Assembly: GCA_030433075.1 (NCBI GenBank)
Contig: JAUILI010000009.1
Span: forward strand, 1-54,941
Origin: Gammaproteobacteria bacterium
Lineage (GTDB): Bacteria > Pseudomonadota > Gammaproteobacteria > Pseudomonadales > Azotimanducaceae
Direction of reading: 5' to 3'
Length of the DNA: 54,941 bases
The position numbers were made by a program, and so were the translations under genes. Below are positions 1-11,529 of this stretch, piece by piece. The first letter of the stretch is position 1. Every line of letters starts with the position of its first letter. The notes beneath the pieces are model-generated. The model ran no database searches. It was not told the origin of the DNA and saw only the letters and a list, made by a program, of their open reading frames with translations.

Positions 1-1
1 C

Positions 2-2071
<2,070 letters not shown>

Positions 2072-2098
2072 ATTGAACGACGGTTAAGGAGCACAGCC

Positions 2099-3562
2099 AT
2101 GGGTAAGCCCACAGGCTTTCAAGAGTTCCCTCGGCAGGCGGCACCCTATCGCCCCGCGGAGGTACGCATGCTCGACTACGAAGAGATCTTCACCCCGCGG
2201 GATGAAGCGCGACTAACGACGCAAGGCGCGCGCTGCATGGACTGCGGGGTACCGTTCTGCCAGTCCGAGCCCCACGGTTGCCCGGTCTATAACCTGATCC
2301 CGGAATGGAATGATCTGGTGTACCAGGGCCGCTGGCGCGATGCCCTCGACCGCCTACTGAAGACCAATAACTTCCCCGAGTTCACGGGGCGGGTTTGCCC
2401 CGCCCCCTGCGAAGGGGCCTGCGTGCTGGGCATCACCGACCCTGCGGTGACGATCAAGAACATCGAACACGCCATCATTGAGCGGGGCTTCGAAGAAGGG
2501 TGGATGACGCCCAAGATCCCCTCCCGGCGCACGGGAAAGCGCGTAGCCGTGGTGGGATCGGGCCCCGCAGGCCTTGCTGCCGCCGCCCAGCTCAATAGCG
2601 TTGGGCACCAGGTGGTGGTCTATGAGCGCGCGGACCGCGTGGGGGGCCTCCTGACCTACGGCATCCCCAACATGAAGCTTGGAAAGGACGTGGTGCAGCG
2701 CCGCGTTGACCTCATGACCGCCGAGGGCATTGAGTTCATCACCGGCGTCACCGTAGGCAACGGCGAGCAAGGCTCCACCGATGCCCAGGAGCTCCTCGAC
2801 GCCTTCGACGCCGTGCTACTGACCACCGGTGCCACCCGGCCCCGGGACCTTCCCATCGAGGGGCGGGAACTCGAGGGCGTCCACTTCGCCATGGACTTCC
2901 TTACGGCCAATACGAAGAGCCTGCTGGACTCCAAGCACGACGACGGCGCGTACATCTCCGCGAAGGACAAGCACGTGATCGTCATTGGCGGAGGCGATAC
3001 GGGGACCGACTGCATTGGCACCTCCCTGCGCCACGGCTGCGCTTCTCTTGTGAACTTCGAGATCATGCCCCAGCCCCCGGAAGGCCGCGCCGACGGCAAC
3101 CCCTGGCCCGAATGGCCTCGGATCTTCCGCGTCGATTACGGCCATGAGGAAGCGGCGAAGCGCTTCGGCGAGGACCCGAGGGTGTACGCCATTTCGGGCA
3201 AGCGGTTCATCGACAACGGCAACGGCCACGTATCCGCCTTGGAAACCATCGAGGTGCAGTGGGTTAACGGCCGCCCGGAGGAAATCCCGGGAACGGAGAA
3301 AATCTGGCCCGCGGATCTCGTCCTACTGTCCATGGGATTCCTCGGGCCCGAGGCGCAGGTGGGGGAAACGCTGGGCGTCGAGTTTGATGCTCGCTCGAAC
3401 TTCGCCGCGGACTATGGCCAGTACCGCACGGCCCACGAGAAGGTGTTCGCGGCGGGAGACTGCCGTCGGGGCCAGAGCCTCGTGGTGCGGGCCATCAACG
3501 AAGGGCGGGAGTCGGCGCGGGAAATCGACCGCTTCCTCATGGGAGAAACCACCCTCCCCTAG
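2099..3562 (+). CDS. gltD: Glutamate synthase small subunit
   Basis: Beta subunit of glutamate synthase (487 aa). It oxidises NADPH on FAD and passes electrons through iron-sulfur clusters to GltB. N-terminal cysteines C46, C49, C54, C61 and C100, C104, C108 fit the two [4Fe-4S] clusters of this family. The FAD Rossmann motif GSGPAGLA lies at about 153-160, and a second nucleotide-binding motif ([12 protein letters not shown]) at 293-304 binds NADPH. The ATG start has a good Shine-Dalgarno sequence (TAAGGAG, 2085-2091). It is the last gene of gltBD and converges on the damX-like gene, 23 bp away. Confidence 0.97.
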   Translation: MGKPTGFQEFPRQAAPYRPAEVRMLDYEEIFTPRDEARLTTQGARCMDCGVPFCQSEPHGCPVYNLIPEWNDLVYQGRWRDALDRLLKTNNFPEFTGRVCPAPCEGACVLGITDPAVTIKNIEHAIIERGFEEGWMTPKIPSRRTGKRVAVVGSGPAGLAAAAQLNSVGHQVVVYERADRVGGLLTYGIPNMKLGKDVVQRRVDLMTAEGIEFITGVTVGNGEQGSTDAQELLDAFDAVLLTTGATRPRDLPIEGRELEGVHFAMDFLTANTKSLLDSKHDDGAYISAKDKHVIVIGGGDTGTDCIGTSLRHGCASLVNFEIMPQPPEGRADGNPWPEWPRIFRVDYGHEEAAKRFGEDPRVYAISGKRFIDNGNGHVSALETIEVQWVNGRPEEIPGTEKIWPADLVLLSMGFLGPEAQVGETLGVEFDARSNFAADYGQYRTAHEKVFAAGDCRRGQSLVVRAINEGRESAREIDRFLMGETTLP

Positions 3563-3585
3563 GGCCTCGCTGAATGCGCCGCCCC

Positions 3586-4949
<1,364 letters not shown>

Positions 4950-4968
<19 letters not shown>

Positions 4969-6062
4969 AGGGTCGGCCCTCGCTCCAGGGTTTCTCGAAG
5001 AGCGGCCAGGGGCACGTCATCCCGGACCACGCCCGTCCCTAGGGCGCTTAACAGCACCAGACGCAGGCGACCATCGATCACCTTCTTATCGAGCGCCATG
5101 AGCTCGAAGTAGGCCTCCGGACCCATGCCCTCCGGGCCGAGCACGGGCAAGCCCGCGGCGGCCACCAGGGCTTTGATGCGCGCTGCGTCGGCCCAGGGCA
5201 GGAGGCCGAGGCGGGCAGAAAGGTCCGCGGCCAGGACCATCCCAGCGCCCACCGCCTCCCCATGGAGCCAGGGGCCATAGCCCGTGTGCGTCTCCATGGC
5301 ATGACCAAAGGTATGGCCTAAATTCAACAGGGCCCGAGCGCCACCCTCCCGCTCGTCCGCTGCCACCACCTCGGCCTTTGCCTGACAGGACCGAGCGATG
5401 GCTTCCCCTAACGCGTCCCCGTCTCGGGCCAAAAGCGCGCTCATGTGCGCCTCTAGCCATGCGAAGAAGTCGGCGTCGTGCATGGCGCCGTACTTGATGA
5501 CCTCAGCCAGGCCCGCCTGGAGCTCGCGTTCCGGGAGGGTTTTAAGGCAATCCGTATCAATCAGCACGCCTTCCGGCTGATGGAAAGCGCCAATCATGTT
5601 CTTACCCCGGGGGTGGTTCACGGCCGTCTTACCACCGATGGAAGAATCCACCTGCGCCAGCAGCGTGGTTGGCACCTGGATGAAGGCGACCCCCCGCTGG
5701 TAGATCGCCGCCGCAAAGCCGGTGAGATCCCCCACCACCCCACCGCCAATGGCGATCAGCGTGGTGGCTCGGGAGTGGCGTTCTGCGAGGAGCGTATCGA
5801 GCAGAGCCGTTAGCGTTTCGAAGCTCTTGAACCGCTCCCCGTCGCCCATGGTGAAGTGGGTGACCCGCGCATCCGCCGGCAGCAGCGCTTCGATGCGCGG
5901 GAAAAATTGGGGGGCGAGGGTTTCATTACTGACCAAGCACACCTCTCGCCCCCGTAACCAGGACTGTAGCAGGGTGGGATCAGCCAAAAGGCCTTCGCCG
6001 ATCGCGATTTCATAGCTGCGTGCCCCCAGATCCACGGAGACCCGTCGAGAGGGGACACTCAT
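4950..6062 (-). CDS. aroB: 3-dehydroquinate synthase
   Basis: Second enzyme of the shikimate pathway (370 aa), converting DAHP to 3-dehydroquinate with NAD+ and a metal. The glycine-rich nucleotide motif GGGVVGD is at 106-112, followed by [16 protein letters not shown] at 131-146. The metal-ligand regions EVIKYG and NLGHTFGHA are both present. Length is normal for the family. The start lies 3 bp after the aroK stop and the 3' end overlaps the damX-like start, giving an aroK-aroB-damX unit on the minus strand. Confidence 0.97.
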
Positions 6063-6065
6063 AAG

Positions 6066-6590
6066 TCAGCTGCTTTTCTGTTCAAGCGCCCGTGCGATTT
6101 CCTGCGCCAGGGCCTTCGCCGAGCGACGATCTGCCGTAAAGGTGAAATCGGCGACCTCCTGATACAGCGGACCCCGATCTTCCTGTAGCGCTGCCAGCAC
6201 GTCGCCAGGCTCTCCATCCCGGAGGAGCGGTCGGGTGCGGTCTCGGCTCGTTCGCTCAATCTGTTGCTCCAAGGGGGCATTTAAGTAAATCACCGTGCCC
6301 CGACTCACTAGGCGCTTCCGATTTTCCTCGAGCAGCACCGCGCCCCCGCCCGTGGCCACCAGCACCCCGGAGCGCGCCGTGAGCTCATCGATCATGGACG
6401 CTTCCCGCTTCCGGAAGCCGGTTTCGCCTTCTACGTCAAATATCCATCCGATGTCTGCACCGGTGCGATCTTCGATTTCCTTGTCAGAATCGAGGAATTC
6501 CAGCCCCAGTTCATCGGCCAAGAGCTTCCCAACGGTCGTCTTGCCGGCCCCCATGGGGCCAACAATAAAAACGTTTCGTGGCTTTTCCAT
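6066..6590 (-). CDS. aroK: Shikimate kinase
   Basis: Phosphorylates shikimate at the 3-OH using ATP (174 aa). P-loop GPMGAGKTT lies at 11-19, the shikimate-binding DSDKEIE segment near 35, and the GGGAV motif near 80. It sits between pilQ and aroB, an arrangement known from Pseudomonas and other gammaproteobacteria. The ribosome-binding site before the ATG is not canonical. A 124-bp gap separates it from pilQ, so it may have its own promoter as well as read-through from the pilus operon. Confidence 0.97.
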   Translation of the reverse strand: MEKPRNVFIVGPMGAGKTTVGKLLADELGLEFLDSDKEIEDRTGADIGWIFDVEGETGFRKREASMIDELTARSGVLVATGGGAVLLEENRKRLVSRGTVIYLNAPLEQQIERTSRDRTRPLLRDGEPGDVLAALQEDRGPLYQEVADFTFTADRRSAKALAQEIARALEQKSS

Positions 6591-6646
6591 AGGCTAACTT
6601 CATTCCCCCCAAGGCCCGGCAGCCCGCCCGTGGCGGCCGCGACCAA

Positions 6647-6676
6647 TTTACTCAGTAAAGACACCCCCCCGGGTGT
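6647..6676 (-). terminator. Possible weak hairpin after pilQ
   Basis: In the 124 bp between pilQ and aroK, a stem ACACCC/GGGTGT (6661-6666 with 6671-6676, 4-nt loop) is followed on the minus strand by CTTTACT. That stretch belongs to a 13-bp palindrome (TTTACT-C-AGTAAA, 6647-6659). The T-run is short, so this would be at best an attenuating terminator ahead of aroK. Confidence 0.25.
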
Positions 6677-6714
6677 GCCTCAAGTGTAGCGAGGGCTAAG
6701 CGCGCTGTCCTGCC

Positions 6715-8697
6715 CTAGCGTGCACCGGCTTCCGCCCCCTCTCCTTCCCCATCCACGATGCGGGGCGTGATGAAGATCAGGAGCTCCTGCTTCCGGTCGG
6801 CGCTCTGCCGCCGCTGGAACAAGCGGCCCAGGAGGGGCACGTCCCCGAGCAGAGGTGTCTGGTCCTCCGTGCGCTGCCGGGTGGTTTGGAAAATCCCCCC
6901 CAGCACCAGGGTTTCGCCATTGTTCACCAGCACCTGAGTTTCAATCTGATTGGTGTTAATGCTGGGAATGCCATTGAACACCTCCCCCACCGTGTCCTGA
7001 TTCACCTGGAGCGCCATGATGATCCGATCGTCGGGGGTGATTTGCGGAGTAACGCTTAAGGACAGGGCCGCCTCCTTAAACTGCACGGCCGTCGCGCCAC
7101 TGGAAGCCGCCTGCTGGTAGGGAATCTCCACCCCCGAGGCAACGGTTGCCTTCTGCTTATCCGCCGTCAGCACCTTGGGCCGAGCCACCACCTCCGCCTC
7201 GCCTTCCGAGGCCAGCGCGGCCAACTCAAGATCCAGCAAATCATTATTTCCCGATAGCCCCAGGGTGAAGGCCGTGGTGGGGCTGCTTAGGGGCAGGCTC
7301 ACGGCGGCACCGGCGCCATCCGCCGAGCCATCAATACGAAGGACCTTGCCGTCCCGCTCCCGGGCAAAGGACCCGCCCCAGCGGATGCCCAGTTCGTTCG
7401 TGAAGTTCGTGTTGGCGGTGACAATCCGCGCCTCGATGAGCACCTGGCGCACGGGGATATCCAGCTGATCCAGCAGGGTCTTCAGGCGGGCTAAGCGAGG
7501 CGCCGTATCGGAGGCAATGATGGCGTTGGTCCGCTCATCCACCAGCACCGAACCGCGCTCGGAAACGAGGCTGGCCCCGTCGCCCGCGCCGGCGCCAGCT
7601 TGAAAGAGGGCCACGAGATCGGCGGCTCGGGCGTAGCGAACCTGCAGGAAGGCGGTCTCCAGGGGCGCGAGCCCTTCCTGGCGCGTGCGGGCGGCCATAG
7701 CCGCCTGCTCCTGCGCCGCCAGGGCCTCCGCTGGCGCCACCAGCAGCACATTCCCCTCCAAGCGCTTGCCGAGCCCCTGGGTGCGAAGCACCAAATCCAG
7801 CGCCTGATCCCAGGGCACATCGCGAAGATTGAGCGTGAGTGACCCGCCCACGGCGTTGCTTGCCAACAGGTTGAGACCGGCAAAGTCCGCCAGGAGCTGG
7901 AGCACGGCCCGCACTTCCACATCCTGAAAATTCAGGGACAGGCGCTGCCCGGCATAGCGCGGGGGCTCGCTTTCGCCCCGGCTCCGAAGACTAAGGGTCA
8001 GGGCCGGACCATCCTTGCTGAGCGCATAGGCGGCGGCCTCCCGGGTACTGATCGAGAGCACCGTTGCGCCTCGGGCCTCCTCAAGACGATAGGCCCCCAG
8101 GGGCGTCCCCGGGGGAACCTCGGAGCGACCTAGAAACCCTTGGGGAACCTGCACGCCGGGAAAGCGGAGCCGAAGCCCCTCGGCGTTCTCCGTCACCGCG
8201 GGCACGGCCACGGGCTCGGAAAGCAGGATGCGCAGCTCCCCCACCCCCTCGGGGGTTGCGGAAAAATTGACCGCTTCCACCTGAGCGCCCACCCCGGCGG
8301 AGGTGTGCGGAGAGCTTCCCGGGCTTTGCAGGGTCAACGATACGGTCTGGCCAGCCCGGGTAGTCCTAAGCTCCACCGCTGCGCCCACGGTGAGCACAAA
8401 GCGAGACCGGGACCCATCTTCGGCGCCGATGAGGGCGCGAAGGAGCCCGGTAGGGGCGGGCGTCGACAGGGCTGGGGCCAGGGCCGTGTCCGCAAAATCG
8501 ATGACGAAGCGCGGCGGGTCCGCGAGCTCAAAGATCCGAGGTTCGGGCGCCGCTTCAGAAAAGCGGAAGCTAAGGTTGACGGCGCGCGACGAGGCCGACT
8601 CCACGGTCACGGACTCGAGCACGCTCGCAAAGCCCAAGCCCGGAAGCAGCAACCCCAGGAAAAGGGCCCAGGCCCGACCAACCTTGCCGCCCATCAT
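6715..8697 (-). CDS. pilQ: Type IV pilus secretin PilQ
   Basis: Outer-membrane secretin through which the type IV pilus passes (660 aa from the chosen start). Order of parts: signal peptide (about 1-24); an AMIN domain that binds peptidoglycan (begins VLESVTVESAS); a secretin/TonB N-terminal domain (LNFQDVEVRAVLQLLADFAG); an N1-type domain (LQVRYARAADLVALFQ); and the C-terminal secretin gate and barrel with the family signature LVNNGETLVLGGI and VPLLGRLF. The frame extends 16 codons upstream, but the ATG at 8697 has AGGAG 7 nt before it, gives a clean signal peptide and overlaps the pilP stop by 4 bp, so I prefer it. Confidence 0.96.
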   Translation of the reverse strand: MMGGKVGRAWALFLGLLLPGLGFASVLESVTVESASSRAVNLSFRFSEAAPEPRIFELADPPRFVIDFADTALAPALSTPAPTGLLRALIGAEDGSRSRFVLTVGAAVELRTTRAGQTVSLTLQSPGSSPHTSAGVGAQVEAVNFSATPEGVGELRILLSEPVAVPAVTENAEGLRLRFPGVQVPQGFLGRSEVPPGTPLGAYRLEEARGATVLSISTREAAAYALSKDGPALTLSLRSRGESEPPRYAGQRLSLNFQDVEVRAVLQLLADFAGLNLLASNAVGGSLTLNLRDVPWDQALDLVLRTQGLGKRLEGNVLLVAPAEALAAQEQAAMAARTRQEGLAPLETAFLQVRYARAADLVALFQAGAGAGDGASLVSERGSVLVDERTNAIIASDTAPRLARLKTLLDQLDIPVRQVLIEARIVTANTNFTNELGIRWGGSFARERDGKVLRIDGSADGAGAAVSLPLSSPTTAFTLGLSGNNDLLDLELAALASEGEAEVVARPKVLTADKQKATVASGVEIPYQQAASSGATAVQFKEAALSLSVTPQITPDDRIIMALQVNQDTVGEVFNGIPSINTNQIETQVLVNNGETLVLGGIFQTTRQRTEDQTPLLGDVPLLGRLFQRRQSADRKQELLIFITPRIVDGEGEGAEAGAR

Positions 8698-9221
8698 GCG
8701 TCGTCTCCTTGCGTGAGCCCGAGGCTCGCTTCTCGATATTGCCATCCCCCCAGCCCATCGGGGATGAGCTCCCGGAGCTGCAAAGCCCGGGGCCCCACCT
8801 CAACCACTTGCCCATGGTCTGGGCCCATATAGGCCCCGAGGGGAACGCGATGAACCCGCCCCGCGCCATCCCGCACCAGCGCCTCGCGCCCAGCTGCGCT
8901 TTCCCATTGCCCCAGGTAGCGAAGCTCCGAGAGGGGGAAGCCCTCCAGGTAGGCCCGGGGTCGCGAGGTATCGGGGGCCGAGGGCGGCGTTTCCTGTGCC
9001 CCCAGGGGCAAGGCCGCGCGCTCCGGAACAAAGGGGGAGCGAAGGCGAAACGCGCTGTAGGCAAAGGGCTCGTAAGGCGCCGGCTCGGGCACCGGCGAAA
9101 GGGTCGGCGCCGGCATCGCGGCCACCCGAGCCAGGAAGGCGTCGAGATCCTCCTCCCGCTGCGAAGCGCCGCAGGCGGAAAGCATCAGGAGCCCCCCGAG
9201 CGCTATTGCTGCTCGAATCAT
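8694..9221 (-). CDS. pilP: Type IV pilus lipoprotein PilP
   Basis: Inner-membrane-anchored lipoprotein linking the PilMNO platform to the PilQ secretin (175 aa). It has a lipoprotein signal with lipobox LSAC (Cys17). A proline-rich linker and a beta-rich C-terminal domain follow, with a typical PilP segment GRVHRVPLGAYMGPDHGQV. The start overlaps pilO by 4 bp and the end overlaps pilQ by 4 bp, so translation of the operon is probably coupled. Confidence 0.95.
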   Translation of the reverse strand: MIRAAIALGGLLMLSACGASQREEDLDAFLARVAAMPAPTLSPVPEPAPYEPFAYSAFRLRSPFVPERAALPLGAQETPPSAPDTSRPRAYLEGFPLSELRYLGQWESAAGREALVRDGAGRVHRVPLGAYMGPDHGQVVEVGPRALQLRELIPDGLGGWQYREASLGLTQGDDA

Positions 9222-9832
9222 GGCGTGACCTCCCCACGATAGCGGTAGGTGCGCGCCTCAAGCTGGAGCAGCAAGCGTTCGCTCGACCCCACGGGCCGAA
9301 GATTGAAGTCGTGAAGCGTGACGATGCGCGACAGCCCCGATATCCCGCTTAGGAAGCGCGCGAGATCGTGATAGCCCCCTTCAATACGAATCTCAAGGGG
9401 AAGCACGTCGTAGTAGGGTTCCTCGCGCGCGGGCTTGAGGTCGATGGCGCGAAAGCGCAGACCGCTTTCCATGCCCACGCGGCTGATGTCCTCAAGCAGC
9501 GCCGGAACCTCCGTTTCCGAGGGCAGCTGCCGCAGGAGCCGGTCGAAGCGCTCTGCAATCTCGCTCTGCTGCGCGCGAAGCTGGGGCACGGCCGCGGCAT
9601 AGGGCGCCTGCGTTTCAATGGCCTCCCGCAGCTGGACCTCTTGCCGCTGAGCCTGAGCGAGGACGTCCTGCGCGGGCGCCAAGAACAGCACGTAACCCGC
9701 AAAGAGCGTCAACGCCAGAACCAGCCCTCCGAGGGCCCAGCGCGCCGGGGCGGGCCATAGGCCCACTTCCGAGAGGTCGAGCTCGGCGACGTCAATCTCG
9801 TTTAAGGCCTGAAGCTGATCACGAATACCCAT
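9218..9832 (-). CDS. pilO: Type IV pilus inner-membrane protein PilO
   Basis: Bitopic inner-membrane protein that pairs with PilN in the pilus alignment complex (204 aa). It has a short cytoplasmic N-terminus, one transmembrane helix at about 33-52, a coiled-coil stretch (about 60-105) and a C-terminal ferredoxin-like domain carrying PYYDVLPLEIRIEGGYHDL. Length is usual for PilO. It lies 2 bp from pilN and overlaps pilP by 4 bp. Confidence 0.95.
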   Translation of the reverse strand: MGIRDQLQALNEIDVAELDLSEVGLWPAPARWALGGLVLALTLFAGYVLFLAPAQDVLAQAQRQEVQLREAIETQAPYAAAVPQLRAQQSEIAERFDRLLRQLPSETEVPALLEDISRVGMESGLRFRAIDLKPAREEPYYDVLPLEIRIEGGYHDLARFLSGISGLSRIVTLHDFNLRPVGSSERLLLQLEARTYRYRGEVTP

Positions 9833-9834
9833 CG

Positions 9835-10437
9835 CTAACGCGCCTCCGCCGGCACTAGGGCCTGCCCCGGGGGGGCCGGGCGCGGCCAGGGATGGGGCGG
9901 CAGCACATGGGCAAGGGTCAGCTCGAAGCGCGCAGCCCGGGGCCCGAAGTCCGGGGCCTCCACCAGCCCTTTCAGGACCGGCGCATCAAACCACGGCGAT
10001 GCCTTCAGGCGCCGCATGAGCGCCGAGACCGCTTCGTTGTGCTCGGCGAGCCCGGTGAGGGCAAGCTGACCCTCTTGATAGGTGAGGTTTTGAAAATGGG
10101 CCCCGGGAACCTGAAGGCGCGTTAAGGCGTCAAGCATGAGCGCCGTTTTGGGACGATCACGCTGAAGCCCCTCAATCACCGCCAGCCGATCGAGCAGGGC
10201 CTTCCGTTCATCTCGCAGGACCGCGAGGGTTCGCACCGCCTCCTCGATGCGCGCCTGCTCTGCCTCAAGGCGGGCATTCCGCGCGGTCTGCGCATCCAGC
10301 TGCACGCCAAGCCCGACGCGCGCCGCAAGCACGCACAGCAGGGCCCCCAGGAAGGTGCCGAGAAGGGCTTTGAGGAAACGCTGCTTCTGCGCTTCGCGAG
10401 CGGCCTCCCGCCAGGGCAGTAAGTTGATGTGATTCAT
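9835..10437 (-). CDS. pilN: Type IV pilus inner-membrane protein PilN
   Basis: Partner of PilO and docking site for PilM (200 aa). The extreme N-terminus carries the family signature INLLPWRE, which in known PilN binds a groove on PilM. One transmembrane helix lies at about 25-45, followed by a coiled coil and a periplasmic domain. A proline-rich tail follows (HVLPPHPWPRPAPPG). The start overlaps the pilM stop by 4 bp. Confidence 0.95.
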   Translation of the reverse strand: MNHINLLPWREAAREAQKQRFLKALLGTFLGALLCVLAARVGLGVQLDAQTARNARLEAEQARIEEAVRTLAVLRDERKALLDRLAVIEGLQRDRPKTALMLDALTRLQVPGAHFQNLTYQEGQLALTGLAEHNEAVSALMRRLKASPWFDAPVLKGLVEAPDFGPRAARFELTLAHVLPPHPWPRPAPPGQALVPAEAR

Positions 10438-11417
10438 ACCGTGCCCCCCCGCAGGGCTAGGCCACAGGCCACCATGAGCGCCGGCGCCTGAGCGGCCAGC
10501 AGGCTGGCGTCGGCGTGAGGGCCAAGGGCCATGCGCAGGAAGGGGTCCGTAATCCAGCAGGGGCGCCCCAGGCGCCCTTCCAGCGCCGCCATCACCCCCG
10601 GCAGGGCTGCCCCGGCGCCAGCCACGGCGATCTCGTCGATGACCAGCGTTGGCTGAGCACCATAAAGACTTGCCAGGGCGCGCTCCGCCTGCGCCGGGGC
10701 GGACTCAAGGTAGGCAGCGAGGGCCGCCTCGGAGCGCACGCCCTCCTCGCCATACCCCATCGCATCGCTGCGCGCGTAAAGAAGGCGTGCCCCGCGATAG
10801 GCAAAAAGTTGCAAGGCCCCAGGCCCCAGAAGGAACAGGGCCGTGACCCGGTCCTCTCCCTCGCGCGGGGACCGGGCTTCACCCAGAGCCCGCCAGAGGG
10901 CGTACCCCTCCACATCAACTGCCACGGCCTGCAAGCCCGCGGCTTCCGCAAGGGCGCGCTGCTCCGCGACCACTTCCTTCCGGCAGGCCACCAGCAGCAC
11001 ATCCTCCCGCCCATCGCTCCGGGGGCCGAGGCGTTCAAAGTCTAGGGCGACGGTGTCCAGAGCAGCGGAGAGGTGGTGCTCCGCCTCAAGCATGACCCTG
11101 AGCTCGAGCGCCTCCTCGGAGAGCCCGCCTTCAAAGGGGACCACAGCGCTGAGCACCGCCGTCTGAGGAACGGCGAGCGCCACGCGGCGGGATTGAGCGC
11201 CGGCGCTCAGGACACAGCGTCGAAGGGCGTCGGCCTGCGCCGCGAGCCGCTTCTCCGGGGCGAGCGCCGTCGGGGACTCCATCCGAGCCATTCCCACTGC
11301 CGTCACCACCGGCGCTTCGCTGCCGGGGCGGTTCTGAAGTTCGATCACGCGAACTTCTGATCCCGTTAGCTCAACGCCGAGCAACCCTTGCTTTTCGCTA
11401 TTCCTGGAGATGGCCAG
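10434..11417 (-). CDS. pilM: Type IV pilus assembly ATPase-like PilM (start uncertain)
   Basis: Cytoplasmic actin-like (FtsA-fold) protein that binds PilN and builds the pilus alignment subcomplex. The actin-like phosphate-1 region is GLLGVELTGSEVRVIEL at the N-terminus. The frame stays open to 11591, but the upstream 58 codons do not look like PilM and would run into the ponA start. No ATG or GTG lies between there and the conserved region. I place the start at a CTG (11415-11417) that has AAGGA 8 nt upstream, giving 327 aa; a TTG slightly further in is the alternative. First gene of pilMNOPQ, divergent from ponA. Confidence 0.9.
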   Translation of the reverse strand: MAISRNSEKQGLLGVELTGSEVRVIELQNRPGSEAPVVTAVGMARMESPTALAPEKRLAAQADALRRCVLSAGAQSRRVALAVPQTAVLSAVVPFEGGLSEEALELRVMLEAEHHLSAALDTVALDFERLGPRSDGREDVLLVACRKEVVAEQRALAEAAGLQAVAVDVEGYALWRALGEARSPREGEDRVTALFLLGPGALQLFAYRGARLLYARSDAMGYGEEGVRSEAALAAYLESAPAQAERALASLYGAQPTLVIDEIAVAGAGAALPGVMAALEGRLGRPCWITDPFLRMALGPHADASLLAAQAPALMVACGLALRGGTV

Positions 11418-11529
11418 GCTCCCCTTCCTTATTGTTCGCCGCGAGTCTACTTGCCCCCATGCGTCTTGGGCGAGCCCACCGTATGATGGCGGGTCTGAGA
11501 AATCACGCCCATGGCAGGGAAAGACGGGG
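11418..11529. promoter_or_regulatory. Divergent ponA/pilM promoter region
   Basis: This 112-bp gap separates divergently transcribed pilM and ponA and must hold both promoters. On the plus strand TATGAT (11482-11487) is a good -10 match, about 43 bp before the ponA ATG, but I cannot find a convincing -35. On the minus strand TAGACT is a weak -10 candidate for pilM. Read by eye only. Confidence 0.4.

Noticed and set aside
6647-6659. TTTACTCAGTAAA palindrome as a repressor operator
   Set aside because: No known operator matches and it lies between pilQ and aroK at a likely RNA end; a single short palindrome is not enough evidence.
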